Counted from the first letter of the stretch, positions 10,690 through 19,805 are shown. The stretch is 64,000 nucleotides of DNA from Alphaproteobacteria bacterium (GCA_028284045.1 JANQSN010000005.1:62001-126000), one strand, 5' to 3'. The notes: generated from the letters alone by a model not told the origin. Translations and numbers: made by a program.

Positions 10690-10923
10690 AGTGAAGGTGT
10701 TACGCAACGAGCTGTCAGCGCGCTCCTGACCCTCTAAAAAACTGTTAAATATTTTCTCGAAACATTCCGCAGTTCATTCGCTATTTTTAAGTAGAATTCA
10801 GCACAAATACTTTTATTAGATTCTCGTTCACGAGAATGATACTGTCTCTTTATGACTGACAAATCATAAACACTGCGCCCCGCAAGCGGAGGACGAAGAG
10901 CCGAATTTGCAAGGACGCGACCG
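10690..10923. promoter_or_regulatory. AT-rich leader of TadG-like gene 2 with an 18-bp inverted repeat
   Basis: The AT-rich spacer between the two TadG-like genes holds a perfect inverted repeat ATTCTCGT-TC-ACGAGAAT at 10820-10837, 87 bp before the start codon. It is a plausible operator for an unidentified dimeric regulator. No TTAA-N7-TTAA box is present here, so the two copies may be regulated differently. Confidence 0.45.
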
Positions 10924-12837
10924 ATGAACATCAAGGTGAAACATCTGCTGAACCGTCTGCCCGGACGGTTCGCCGCGCGCGGTACCCGGTTCGCGCGGGA
11001 TCTCGGCGGCGCCAGCTTCATGTTCTTCGCCGTCACCGCCGTCCCCGTGGTCGGCACCATCGGCCTGTCGACAGATGCCGCGATCGGCACCATGGTCCGC
11101 TACCGCCTGGCGGAGGCGCTGGACGCCGCCGGCCTCGCCGCCGGCACCACCAGCAATGCCGATATCGCCGCCGCCGATTTCCAGGCCTTCTTCCAGGCGA
11201 ACTTCCCCGACGGCTACATGGGCTCGACGCTGATCGGCCCGACCCTGACCACCAGCCCGGACGGCCGCACGCTGACGATGAACGTGTCGGCCACCGTGCC
11301 GTCCACCTTCATGCGCATCCTCGGCGTCGACGACTACGCCGTCTCCGCCCGCTCCGTGATCACGCGCCAACGCTCCGGCATGGAGCTGTCGCTGGTCATG
11401 GACAACACCGGCTCCATGCGCAGCGGCGACAAGATCGGCGCGATGCGCACCGCCGCGCAGTCGCTGGTCGACATTCTCTACGGCGACGAGAGCCAGATCG
11501 ACCGGTTCTGGATCAGCGTCGTGCCCTACACCTCAATGGTCAATATCGGCACGGCCAACAGCCTGTGGGTCGACAGCACCGATCTGACCGGCTACACGCC
11601 GACCGCCTGGGCGGGGTGCGTGGAGGCGCGCGGCTATCCGCTCGACACCACGGCGGACACCTACAACCATGCGCCCATGGTCGACATCCTGGGCAACACG
11701 GTGCCGTACACCTGGCAGCCGGCGCTCTATCCCAACGATGTCGACAACTACTGGCACCATATCGACTACGACTTCTCGCAGGCGAGCGAGCGCGACGACT
11801 GGGACGAGTTCGGCCAACCGATCCTGATCGCCCATCTCAACGACGCGCTCGGCTATCCGCACGGCAACACGCGCCCGATCGTCGACGGCCAGCCGCTGCA
11901 TTTCGAGGTCATGATCGAGGAGTGGATCCGCCAGGAACTCGGGCTCGCCCCCACCGACAGCCTGCCCAACAACGGCAATCTCTACAAAGGCGTGGCGCGC
12001 GTCGTGCTGGGCTACACCGCGGAGGAGAGCATCCCCGGCAGTTCGACCCTGCACGACCTCTTGCAAGACTGGGTATCGCCGCACGACTACGGCACCTGGC
12101 CGACCAAGAAGCAGGGCCGGATCGACCTGGTGCTGACCGCCTATTTCCGCCGGGCCTATGAGGGGCTGACCGACAGCCAGGACTGGACCGCCCCGCTGGT
12201 GCGCGCGGAGAACCATTGGGAAAACGACGGCACCGGCCCCAATCTCGGCTGCGGGCCGGCGATCACGCCGCTGACCGACCAGCGCGCCACCATCGAGGCG
12301 GCGATCGCGGAGATGCTGCCCTGGCACCGCGGCGGCACGGCCAGCAATCTCGGCCTGTCCTGGGGGTGGCGCGCCCTCTCGCCGGACTGGCGCGGGCTGT
12401 GGGCGGTCAGCGACAGCGCACTGCCCCACGACTACGACGAGCCGCTGTTGGAGAAGGTCGTGATCATCCTCACCGACGGCGTCAATCAGGTCTACGACCA
12501 TGACGGCGGCGGCCCGCTGGGCAGCGACTACACCGGCTTCGGCCGGGTCGGCGAAGGCCGCGTGCGCGAGGACGGCTTCGGCGTGCCGCTCACCGCGTCG
12601 GCCGGCGCCAAGACCGAACTGGACCGGCGCATGCTGGAAACCTGCACGGCGATGAAGAGTGCAGGCATGCGGATCTACACCATCACCTTCCAGGTTGACG
12701 ACACCGACACCCGCGACCTGTTCCGCGACTGCGCGACGGACGTCGATCACTACTTCAACTCGCCGTCCAACGGCGACCTGCAAGGCACCTTCACCCAGAT
12801 CGCCACCGAACTGAGCAACCTGCGAATCGCCGAATAG
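10924..12837 (+). CDS. TadG-like pilus assembly protein with von Willebrand A domain, copy 2
   Basis: A 637-residue tandem paralogue of the preceding gene. The two are nearly collinear, sharing the membrane segment (AVPVVGTIGLSTDAAIG), the MIDAS motif DNTGSM near residue 160, TDGVNQ, and the C-terminal phrase FTQIATELSNLRIAE. They diverge mainly in residues about 310-420. AAGGA lies 8 bases before the ATG. The gene has its own AT-rich leader with an inverted repeat. Which copy serves the Flp pilus, or whether both do, cannot be told from sequence. Confidence 0.88.
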   Translation: MNIKVKHLLNRLPGRFAARGTRFARDLGGASFMFFAVTAVPVVGTIGLSTDAAIGTMVRYRLAEALDAAGLAAGTTSNADIAAADFQAFFQANFPDGYMGSTLIGPTLTTSPDGRTLTMNVSATVPSTFMRILGVDDYAVSARSVITRQRSGMELSLVMDNTGSMRSGDKIGAMRTAAQSLVDILYGDESQIDRFWISVVPYTSMVNIGTANSLWVDSTDLTGYTPTAWAGCVEARGYPLDTTADTYNHAPMVDILGNTVPYTWQPALYPNDVDNYWHHIDYDFSQASERDDWDEFGQPILIAHLNDALGYPHGNTRPIVDGQPLHFEVMIEEWIRQELGLAPTDSLPNNGNLYKGVARVVLGYTAEESIPGSSTLHDLLQDWVSPHDYGTWPTKKQGRIDLVLTAYFRRAYEGLTDSQDWTAPLVRAENHWENDGTGPNLGCGPAITPLTDQRATIEAAIAEMLPWHRGGTASNLGLSWGWRALSPDWRGLWAVSDSALPHDYDEPLLEKVVIILTDGVNQVYDHDGGGPLGSDYTGFGRVGEGRVREDGFGVPLTASAGAKTELDRRMLETCTAMKSAGMRIYTITFQVDDTDTRDLFRDCATDVDHYFNSPSNGDLQGTFTQIATELSNLRIAE

Positions 12838-12843
12838 CCGGCG

Positions 12844-13557
12844 TCAGGCCGCGGCGAGGCGTGCCACCGCCGGACCGAGATCGCTGAAGCGGTCGATCTT
12901 GAGGGATGCCGACACCGCGTCGGCCGGCCCCCGCAAATAGCCATAGGTGACGAGGATCAGCGGTACCCCCGCTGCCGCCGCGGTGGCAGCGTCGACCTCG
13001 CTGTCGCCGACATAGATCGCCGTCCCGGGCGTCGCGCCGAGCCGGTCGATCGCCGCCAACAGCGGGGCCGGATCGGGCTTGCGCTGGGCTAGGCTGCCGC
13101 CGCCGATCAACACGTCGATGAAGGGGTCGAGCCGCGTCGCGGCCAGGGCGCGCACCGCCGCCGCCTGCGGCTTGTTGGTGCACACGCCGAGGCGCCAGCC
13201 CGCCGCGCGCAGGCCGGCAACGCCGTCCGCAACGCCGGCATAGAGGGCATCGCGGCCGGGCGGCGTTGCCTCCAGCACCGCCGACAGATCGGCCCCGATC
13301 GCCGCCGCCTGCGCCGGGGCCGCCGGCGCGCCCGTCGCCTCGAAGGCCCGCTCCACCAGCCGCGTGATGCCGTCGCCGATGAACCGGCGCACCGCGGCCA
13401 GCGCCAGCGGCGGCCGGCCGGCGTCGGCCAGCAGCGCATTCAGCGCGGTGGCCATGCCCGGCGCGGTGTCCACCAGCGTGCCGTCCAGGTCGAAGACCAC
13501 GGCGCCGCCCTCCGGCGCGGCCGGCGCGGTGGTGGACATCGCGGATGCCTCACGCAT
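12844..13557 (-). CDS. gph: Phosphoglycolate phosphatase-like HAD hydrolase
   Basis: A 237-residue HAD superfamily phosphatase. Motif I is FDLDGTLVDTAPGM (nucleophile and acid/base Asp pair), motif II is the Thr in GVCTNKP, motif III Lys is in AQRKPDPAPL, and motif IV is YVGDSEVDAATAAAAG. It has an alpha-helical cap between motifs I and II. The family removes phosphate from 2-phosphoglycolate, formed by Rubisco oxygenation or DNA repair. I chose the ATG at 13557 because GGAG stands 8 bases upstream; ATG at 13539 is also possible. It converges on the second TadG-like gene and diverges from glmU. Confidence 0.88.
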   Translation of the reverse strand: MREASAMSTTAPAAPEGGAVVFDLDGTLVDTAPGMATALNALLADAGRPPLALAAVRRFIGDGITRLVERAFEATGAPAAPAQAAAIGADLSAVLEATPPGRDALYAGVADGVAGLRAAGWRLGVCTNKPQAAAVRALAATRLDPFIDVLIGGGSLAQRKPDPAPLLAAIDRLGATPGTAIYVGDSEVDAATAAAAGVPLILVTYGYLRGPADAVSASLKIDRFSDLGPAVARLAAA

Positions 13558-13699
13558 TCCTTCATCTCCGGCACGTTGCGACATGCGGCAACAATTGTTG
13601 ACTTTCCGAGCCGAGAGGACTTGTGGCACAGCATCCGCGGCGCCGAAACGCTCGCGGTGCCGCCTCAAGACGACCAATCTTTAGCGAGACTCCCGGTCC
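13558..13699. promoter_or_regulatory. Divergent promoter between gph and glmU
   Basis: A 142-bp spacer with a perfect 12-bp palindrome CAACAA-TTGTTG at 13589-13600. It may be an operator for one or both genes. No other signal is clear. Confidence 0.3.
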
Positions 13700-15118
13700 A
13701 TGTCCGCTGCGGCACCTTCGCCGATCTCCGACCCGTCTCCGCGCACGGCCTCCCCGCTGATGGTCGTGGTGCTGGCCGCGGGCAAGGGCACGCGCATGCG
13801 CTCCGACCGGCCCAAGGTGCTGCACCCGGTGGCCGGGCGACCGATGGTCGCGCATGTGCTGGCGGCGGCGGAGGCGCTGGACCCGGCGGCCCGCGCCGTG
13901 GTGATCGGGCCGGCGATGGACGCCGTCGCCGCCGCGGTCGACCCCTGGCCGGTGGCGGTGCAAGCGGCCCAGAACGGGACGGCCGACGCGGTCCGTGCGG
14001 CGGAACCGCTGTGGCGTGGTTTTGCCGGCACGGTGCTGATCGTCTACGGCGACACGCCGCTGATCACCGCCGGCACGCTGGCCCGTCTGGCGGCCGCGGT
14101 CGGGCCGGGCGACGCACCCGCCGTCGCCGTTCTCGGCTTCCGGCCGGCGGATCCGGGCCCCTATGGCCGGCTGGTGCTGGACGCCGATGGCCATCTCGAC
14201 CGGATCGTGGAGGCGGCGGATGCCGATGCCGCCGCGCGCTCGCTCGCCTTGTGCAATGCCGGGCTGATGGCGATCGACGGGGCCGCGCTGGGCCCGATCC
14301 TGGCGGCGATCGGCAACGACAACGCCAAGGGGGAGTTCTACCTGACCGACGCGGTGGCGGTCGCCCGGCGGATGGGCCGCCGCGCGGCGGTTGCCGAAGG
14401 CCCGGTGGCGGAGCTGATGGGCATCAACAGCCGGGCGGAGCTGGCGGCGGCCGAAGCCGCCCTGCAGGCCCGCCTACGCGACCGGGCGATGGCCGGCGGT
14501 GCCACGCTGGTCGACCCGGCTTCGGTCTTCCTGGCGGCCGACACGGTGCTCGGCCGCGATGTCGAGATCGGCCCGAACGTCGTCTTCGGCCCCGGCGTGG
14601 TCGTGGAGGACGGCGCGCGCATCCTGCCCTTCTGCCATCTGGAAGGCGTGGTGGTGGGCGCCGGCGCCTCGGTCGGCCCGTTCGCCCGGCTGCGGCCGGA
14701 AACGACGCTGGGCGCGGGCGCCCATGTCGGCAATTTCGTGGAGATCAAGAAGACCCGGCTCGGCGCCGGGTCGAAGGCCAGCCATCTCAGCTATCTCGGC
14801 GATGCCCGGATCGGCGACGGCGTCAACATCGGTGCCGGCACCATCACCTGCAATTACGACGGCGTGCTGAAGCACGAAACGGTGATCGGGGACGGCGCCT
14901 TCATCGGCTCCGACAGCGTGCTGGTCGCCCCGGTGCGCATCGGCCGCGGCGCGCTAATCGGCGCCGGCAGCGCCGTCGACCGCGACGTGGCCGACGACGC
15001 GCTGGCGCTCACCCGCGCCCCGCTGGTCCAAAAGGACGGCGCGGCACCCCGCCTGCGCGCCCGCAAGCAGGCGGAAAAGGCCGCGCGCGCCCGGCAAACG
15101 AACGAGCCGAAGGGATAG
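13700..15118 (+). CDS. glmU: Bifunctional N-acetylglucosamine-1-phosphate uridyltransferase / glucosamine-1-phosphate acetyltransferase
   Basis: A 472-residue GlmU that makes UDP-GlcNAc for peptidoglycan and lipopolysaccharide. The N-terminal pyrophosphorylase domain has VVLAAGKGTRMRSDRPK (residues about 23-39), YGDTPLI and GEFYLTDAV. The C-terminal left-handed beta-helix has hexapeptide repeats, with NFVEIKKTRLGAGSKASHLSYLGDA and NIGAGTITCNYDG, including the acetyltransferase active-site region. It is followed after 13 bp by glmS, so the two consecutive pathway enzymes form an operon. Confidence 0.97.
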   Translation: MSAAAPSPISDPSPRTASPLMVVVLAAGKGTRMRSDRPKVLHPVAGRPMVAHVLAAAEALDPAARAVVIGPAMDAVAAAVDPWPVAVQAAQNGTADAVRAAEPLWRGFAGTVLIVYGDTPLITAGTLARLAAAVGPGDAPAVAVLGFRPADPGPYGRLVLDADGHLDRIVEAADADAAARSLALCNAGLMAIDGAALGPILAAIGNDNAKGEFYLTDAVAVARRMGRRAAVAEGPVAELMGINSRAELAAAEAALQARLRDRAMAGGATLVDPASVFLAADTVLGRDVEIGPNVVFGPGVVVEDGARILPFCHLEGVVVGAGASVGPFARLRPETTLGAGAHVGNFVEIKKTRLGAGSKASHLSYLGDARIGDGVNIGAGTITCNYDGVLKHETVIGDGAFIGSDSVLVAPVRIGRGALIGAGSAVDRDVADDALALTRAPLVQKDGAAPRLRARKQAEKAARARQTNEPKG

Positions 15119-15131
15119 AGGACGAGACGCC

Positions 15132-16955
15132 ATGTGCGGCATCATCGGCATCCTGGGCGAACGCCAGGTCGCTCCGCTGCTGGTCGACGGGCTGAAGCGC
15201 CTGGAGTATCGCGGCTACGACAGCGCCGGCATCGCGACCCTGGTCAACGGTCGCATCGACCGCCGGCGCGCGGAGGGCAAGCTCGCCCGCCTGGCCGCCC
15301 GGCTGGAGGCGGAGCCGCTGGCCGGCACCGCCGGCATCGGCCACACCCGCTGGGCGACCCACGGCAAGCCCAACGAGGTGAACGCCCACCCTCACGCCAC
15401 CGACCGCGTGGCCGTGGTGCACAACGGCATCATCGAGAACTTCCAGAGCCTGCGCCGCGAGCTGGAGGGTCTCGGCTACCGCTTCTCCACCGACACCGAC
15501 ACCGAGATCATCGCCCATCTGATCAGCCGCTACCTCGACGAGCAGATGGCCCCGCGCGAGGCGACCGCGGCGGCGCTGGCCCGGCTGGAGGGCGCGTTCG
15601 CGCTGGCCATCATCTTCGCCGGCGAGCACGACCTGATGATCGGCGCGCGGCGCGGCTCGCCGCTGGCCATCGGCTACGGCGACGGGGAGATGTATCTCGG
15701 CTCCGACGCCATGGCGCTGGCGCCGCTGACCAGCCGCATCTGCTATCTCGACGAAGGCGACTATGCCGTGCTGTCGGGCACGGATGCCGCGGTCTACGAC
15801 GCAGGCGACCGCCCGGTCGAGCGGCCGATCCGCCAGACCGCGCTGTCCGGCGCGATGATCGGCAAGGATGGCTTCCGCCATTACATGCTGAAGGAGATCT
15901 ACGAACAGCCGCAGGTGATCGGCGACACGCTGACCGCCTTCGTCCACCCGACCACCGGGCATATCGCGCTGCCGGAACTGTCGGTCGACCTCGCCCGCGT
16001 GCCGCGCATCACCATCGTCGCCTGCGGCACCGCCTACTATGCCGGCCTGGTCGCCAAATACTGGCTGGAGACGCTGGCCCGCCTGCCGGTGGAAATCGAC
16101 ATCGCGTCGGAGTTCCGCTACCGCGAGGCGCCGTTGCCGGAAGGCGGGCTGGCGCTGTTCATCTCCCAGTCCGGCGAGACCGCCGACACCCTGGCCGCGC
16201 TACGCTACGCCAAGACGCATCTGCAGCACGTCGTCTCGGTGGTCAACACGCCGGAAAGCTCCATCGCGCGGGAGAGCGACGCCGTCCTGACGACCCTGGC
16301 CGGGCCGGAGATCGGCGTGGCGTCGACCAAGGCGTTCACCACCCAGTTGACCGTGCTGGCCTGCCTGGCGATCGCCGCGGCGCGCGACCGCGGCGCCATC
16401 GACGAGACCCGCGAGGCCGCGCTGGCCGCCGCCTTGCGCGAGGTGCCGGCGCGCGCGGTCGACGTGCTGACCCATGACGAACGGCTGCGCCTCTTGGCCC
16501 ATGGCGTGGCCGAGGCACGCGACGTGCTCTATCTCGGGCGCGGCACCGGCTATCCGATCGCCCTGGAAGGCGCCTTGAAGCTGAAGGAGATCAGCTATAT
16601 CCACGCCGAAGGCTACGCCGCCGGCGAGATGAAGCACGGGCCGATCGCGCTGATCGACGAGGCGGTGCCGGTGATCGTCATCGCGCCGACCGATCCGGTG
16701 TTCGACAAGACCGCCAGCAATGTGGAGGAGGTGAAGGCGCGCGGCGGCCGGGTCGTCGTGCTGTCCGACGCCGCCGGGATCGACCGCCTGGGCGACGGTG
16801 CGATGGCGACGGTCACCCTGCCCGAGGTCGACCCCTTCGTCGCACCGATCCTCTATGCGCTGCCGGTGCAGCTCCTGGCCTACCACGCCGCCATCCACAA
16901 GGGCACCGACGTCGACCAGCCGCGCAACTTGGCGAAGAGCGTGACGGTGGAGTAG
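15132..16955 (+). CDS. glmS: Glutamine-fructose-6-phosphate aminotransferase (isomerizing)
   Basis: A 607-residue GlmS, the first enzyme of hexosamine synthesis. Cys1 (after Met removal) of CGIIGILG is the glutaminase nucleophile. The GATase domain includes HTRWATHGKPNEVNAHPH and ends near residue 240. Two SIS domains follow, with ACGTAYYAGLV, SQSGETADTLAAL and ESSIARESDA, and a second with EGALKLKEISYIHAEGYAAGE. The C-terminus QPRNLAKSVTVE is the family signature. No glmS ribozyme is expected or seen in the 13-bp leader. A repeat element follows 15 bp after the stop. Confidence 0.97.
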   Translation: MCGIIGILGERQVAPLLVDGLKRLEYRGYDSAGIATLVNGRIDRRRAEGKLARLAARLEAEPLAGTAGIGHTRWATHGKPNEVNAHPHATDRVAVVHNGIIENFQSLRRELEGLGYRFSTDTDTEIIAHLISRYLDEQMAPREATAAALARLEGAFALAIIFAGEHDLMIGARRGSPLAIGYGDGEMYLGSDAMALAPLTSRICYLDEGDYAVLSGTDAAVYDAGDRPVERPIRQTALSGAMIGKDGFRHYMLKEIYEQPQVIGDTLTAFVHPTTGHIALPELSVDLARVPRITIVACGTAYYAGLVAKYWLETLARLPVEIDIASEFRYREAPLPEGGLALFISQSGETADTLAALRYAKTHLQHVVSVVNTPESSIARESDAVLTTLAGPEIGVASTKAFTTQLTVLACLAIAAARDRGAIDETREAALAAALREVPARAVDVLTHDERLRLLAHGVAEARDVLYLGRGTGYPIALEGALKLKEISYIHAEGYAAGEMKHGPIALIDEAVPVIVIAPTDPVFDKTASNVEEVKARGGRVVVLSDAAGIDRLGDGAMATVTLPEVDPFVAPILYALPVQLLAYHAAIHKGTDVDQPRNLAKSVTVE

Positions 16956-16970
16956 CGCCCTGTTTTAAAA

Positions 16971-17143
16971 GCCCTCCCCCTCGATGGGGGAGGGTTGGGT
17001 GGGGGTGATCCTCGCACGTGGAAAAGGCCGGCGAAGAAACACCCTCTCGAAGGTGCGATCGGAGGGACGCGCACGTCCCGGCATGAGAGGGCAGCTGCGA
17101 CGCCATCACCCCCTCCCGATCCCTCCCCCATCAAGGGGGAGGG
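16971..17143. repeat. MITE-like GC-rich palindromic element, copy A (diverged core)
   Basis: The left arm GCCCTCCCCCTCGATGGGGG, followed by AGGGTTGGGTGGGGGTGAT, is mirrored on the right by ATCACCCCCTCCCGATCCCT and a CCCCC-N-GGGGG hairpin ending at 17143. The interior (GAAGAAACACC, TCGAAGGTGCGATCGG) is a diverged version of the interior of copies B and D. The outer terminal repeats seen in B and D are not recognisable. It lies between the convergent glmS and the YheO-type regulator and may also stop transcription from both sides. Confidence 0.75.
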
Positions 17144-17170
17144 ACTCAGACCGAACCCAGCGGCGCGGCG

Positions 17171-17860
17171 TCATCGGCGAACCTTGTCCAGATCGCTGTA
17201 GACCGTCGCCCGGGAGACGCCGAGCCGTTCGGCCACCAGATTGGCCGATTTGCGGATCGCGAAGATCTGATGGGAGTCGAGGGACACGATGACGCTTTGC
17301 CGGGCCTTTGCGTCCAGGCCGATCAGGGAGCGGCCAAGACGGCGTTCCTCCTGATCCATGATCGTCGAGATCAGTTCCGGCAGATCTTCGGGAAAGGTAT
17401 AGGGCCGCGACTCCTGCGCCGCGCCGGCCAGGCTCTCCAGCGCGTGGAGGGCGTATTTCAGATTGGACACGTCGAGGTTGAAGCAGAAGGAGCCGACGAT
17501 CTCCCCGTCGGCGTTCTTCAGGGCGGCGACCGTAGACTTGATGATCCGGCCGTCGTCGGTTCTCAGCATGCGGTCGGCGATGATCGTCGCCTGCTTGTCG
17601 GACAGAAGCTCCAAAGACAAGGGCGTCACCGGTGCGCCGACATCGCGCCCCGTTACATTGCCCTCATAGGCGACGACCGACTTCTTCAGGTCGCGAAAGT
17701 CGTGCACCACGACCTCGCAGAAGTCGCCGACCGAGGGCTGGATCGCCTTGGCAATCAAGGAGGCCGTGCGGATCGCCGTCTCGGTGGACGCATCCGGTTT
17801 TGCGCGTTTCGCCGGCTGGGGATCGGCCGGCCGAGGATCAAGTCTCTGGGTCTTCGTCAT
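17171..17860 (-). CDS. YheO/DauR-type transcriptional regulator (PAS-like + HTH)
   Basis: A 229-residue DNA-binding regulator. Residues about 35-150 are a YheO-like PAS domain (FCEVVVHDFRDLKKSVVAYEG, GSFCFNLDVS), and residues about 175-229 are the HTH_22-type helix-turn-helix (IRKSANLVAERLGVSRATVY, SDLDKVRR). Relatives include DauR, a repressor of D-arginine use, and TfoS-like proteins; the ligand here is unknown. It is divergent from the amidase and ABC uptake genes. A palindromic motif occurs both in its own promoter and ahead of the binding-protein gene, suggesting it controls both. Confidence 0.85.
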   Translation of the reverse strand: MTKTQRLDPRPADPQPAKRAKPDASTETAIRTASLIAKAIQPSVGDFCEVVVHDFRDLKKSVVAYEGNVTGRDVGAPVTPLSLELLSDKQATIIADRMLRTDDGRIIKSTVAALKNADGEIVGSFCFNLDVSNLKYALHALESLAGAAQESRPYTFPEDLPELISTIMDQEERRLGRSLIGLDAKARQSVIVSLDSHQIFAIRKSANLVAERLGVSRATVYSDLDKVRR

Positions 17861-18088
17861 GGTGCCTTCTGGATATCTGACGCTCTGTCATTGATCTTGA
17901 CAAAAAGTCTAGTCTTGGTTCATCTGGACAAGCTGTACACAGGCTTGACAGTTTTTGTAACCCGTTGACCGGCCGGCACGACGCCGGCCCGCCGGATGGG
18001 ACGCAGATCCCCGCCGCTGCCGCCGCCGCGGTCTGCAGACGCCGCGCATCGGGCGAACGGCCTTCATCCCTGACCCCAGGAAACCGCC
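17861..18088. promoter_or_regulatory. Divergent regulator/amidase promoter with operator candidates
   Basis: The spacer holds TGGACAA-G-CTGTACA at 17925-17939 and a degenerate TTGACAA-A-AAGTCTA at 17897-17911. Both resemble the perfect palindrome TGGACAA-T-TTGTCCA found at 19532 before the binding-protein gene. TTGACA at 17945-17950 could be a -35 element for the amidase; no clear -10 is visible. Confidence 0.5.
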
Positions 18089-19498
18089 ATGATCGACGTC
18101 GATTCGGGCCTTGGCTCGGCTACCAACCTGGCATCCGGCCTGGACCGAGGGTCGTTCAGCGCCGTGGAACTGACAAAGGCGGTCTTCGACACGATCGACC
18201 GCCGCGCCGACCCGGGCGTCTTCATCGCCCTCACCCGCGAGCGTGCCCTGCAGGAGGCGCAGGCGAGCGACGACAGGCGGGTCCGCGGCGCCTGCCTCGG
18301 CGCTTGGGACGGCATCCCGGTGGCGTGGAAGGACCTCTTCGACCTCCAGGGGGTTCCGACCACCGCCGGGTCGGCCGTCTACCGCGACCGGCCGCCGGCG
18401 GCCCGCGACGCCGATGTGGTGGCGGCCTGCGCCGCACAGGGTCTGGTGGCGGTCGGCAAGACGAACCTGTCGGAATTCGCCTATTCCGGCCTCGGGCTGA
18501 ACCCGCATTTCGGCACCCCGCCCAATCCGTTCAGCCCGCCTGGCGACCCAAGGGCGCCCGGCGGCTCCTCCGCCGGGTCGGCCGTCGCGGTCGCCGCGGG
18601 TCTCGTGCCGGCGGCCATCGGCACCGACACCGCCGGATCGGTGCGCGTGCCCGCCAGCTTCTGCGGGATCTGGGGGTTCAAGGCCAGCCAGAACCGCTAC
18701 GCCATGGCGGGCGTCTTCCCGCTGTCGAGCAGCCTCGACTCCCTCGGCGCCTTTGCCAACGGCGCGGCCGATCTGTGCCAGATCGATGCCTTCATGCGCG
18801 GCCGGCGGCACAGCGATATCGACCCGACGGCGATCGCCGACATCCGCATCGTCGTGCCGGACACGGTGGTCTTCGACGACGTGTCCGCCGACATCGTGTC
18901 CTGCTTCGAGACCCTCGTGCAGGCGCTGGCGGAGGCCGGCGTGGCGATCGAGCGGGGCGCGTTCCCGATTTTCGCGGAGACCGATGCGCTGTTCCGCGCG
19001 CATGGCACGCTGACGGTCGCGGAGGCCTACACGCTGCACGAAGCGCTGCTGAACAGCCCCGATGCGGACCGGATGGACCGCCATATCCGCGCGCGCCTGC
19101 AGACGGCGCTGGACTTCACCGTTCAGGACTACATTCGCCTGCAATGGTCGCGCAGTCGCCTGGAAGCGGAAACCCGCACCAGCCTGGGCAACCGGTTTCT
19201 GTTGTTTCCGACGACGCCGATCACCGCGCCCGCCATCGCCCCCCTGGCGAGCGACGAGACCTTCAGACACACCAATCTGCTGGCGCTGCGAAACACGATG
19301 CTCGGCAACTATCTGGCGATGCCGGGCGTCAGCATGCCGATCGGCGTCGATGGGCAAGGCCTGCCGGTCGGCGCCCTGTTGTCGGCGGCGCCCGGCGGCG
19401 ACACGCCGCTCTTGGCCGCTGCCCGGGCCCTGGAGGCGCGCTTGGGACACGCCGTTCGCCCCCCGACGCCCGCGGCCGACACGCGGCTGCGCGCCTGA
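18089..19498 (+). CDS. Amidase (amidase signature family)
   Basis: A 469-residue amidase signature enzyme that hydrolyses an amide bond in an unknown substrate. The Ser-cisSer-Lys triad can be placed as Lys81 (VAWKDLFD), Ser160 (GGSSAGSAVAVAAG) and Ser184 (GTDTAGSVRVPASFCG), with the usual 24-residue spacing between the serines. The C-terminal half is variable. The start ATG has AGGA upstream. It lies ahead of an ABC transporter and opposite a YheO-type regulator, so it may process the imported compound. Related enzymes act on allophanate, aspartyl-tRNA or various amides; GatA is unlikely because no gatBC is present. Confidence 0.88.
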   Translation: MIDVDSGLGSATNLASGLDRGSFSAVELTKAVFDTIDRRADPGVFIALTRERALQEAQASDDRRVRGACLGAWDGIPVAWKDLFDLQGVPTTAGSAVYRDRPPAARDADVVAACAAQGLVAVGKTNLSEFAYSGLGLNPHFGTPPNPFSPPGDPRAPGGSSAGSAVAVAAGLVPAAIGTDTAGSVRVPASFCGIWGFKASQNRYAMAGVFPLSSSLDSLGAFANGAADLCQIDAFMRGRRHSDIDPTAIADIRIVVPDTVVFDDVSADIVSCFETLVQALAEAGVAIERGAFPIFAETDALFRAHGTLTVAEAYTLHEALLNSPDADRMDRHIRARLQTALDFTVQDYIRLQWSRSRLEAETRTSLGNRFLLFPTTPITAPAIAPLASDETFRHTNLLALRNTMLGNYLAMPGVSMPIGVDGQGLPVGALLSAAPGGDTPLLAAARALEARLGHAVRPPTPAADTRLRA

Positions 19499-19805
19499 GC
19501 GCACCGCGACCGGCAAGCCGTGATGCTTTGTTGGACAATTTGTCCATTTTTTCGGCAGAGTCAGCCTCCGAGGTCCGTTTTTCGGCAGATCGGCCCGCGA
19601 TCTTGCCGGTCACCGTCTTGACAAGTTGTCGAAAGCCCGCACTATCAGACAAGCTGTAAAGTCGCTGGACAGATTAGCAGGATCGATCCGGACGACGCAG
19701 CCGATCCGGCGTGCGGCACGGCCCGAAGGGATGATGCCAAACCGGGTGATGACTGAGGTTACAGGAACGAAAACCCCGAAGAACATCGACAGGAGAGGTC
19801 AGACC
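19499..19805. promoter_or_regulatory. Promoter of the ABC uptake operon with three operator-like sites
   Basis: It contains the perfect palindrome TGGACAA-T-TTGTCCA (19532-19546), TTGACAA-G-TTGTCGA (19618-19632) and CAGACAAGCTGTAAA (19646-19660). The second overlaps a TTGACA that could serve as a -35 element, which would fit repression by a dimer bound there. No gene is visible in the region. Confidence 0.6.

Noticed and set aside
10816-10840. Alphaproteobacterial LexA box (GTTC-N7-GTTC) at the palindrome
   Set aside because: Only one GTTC half is present; the symmetrical sequence is a different inverted repeat.
15119-15131. glmS ribozyme leader
   Set aside because: The gap to glmU is 13 bp and such ribozymes belong to Gram-positive bacteria.
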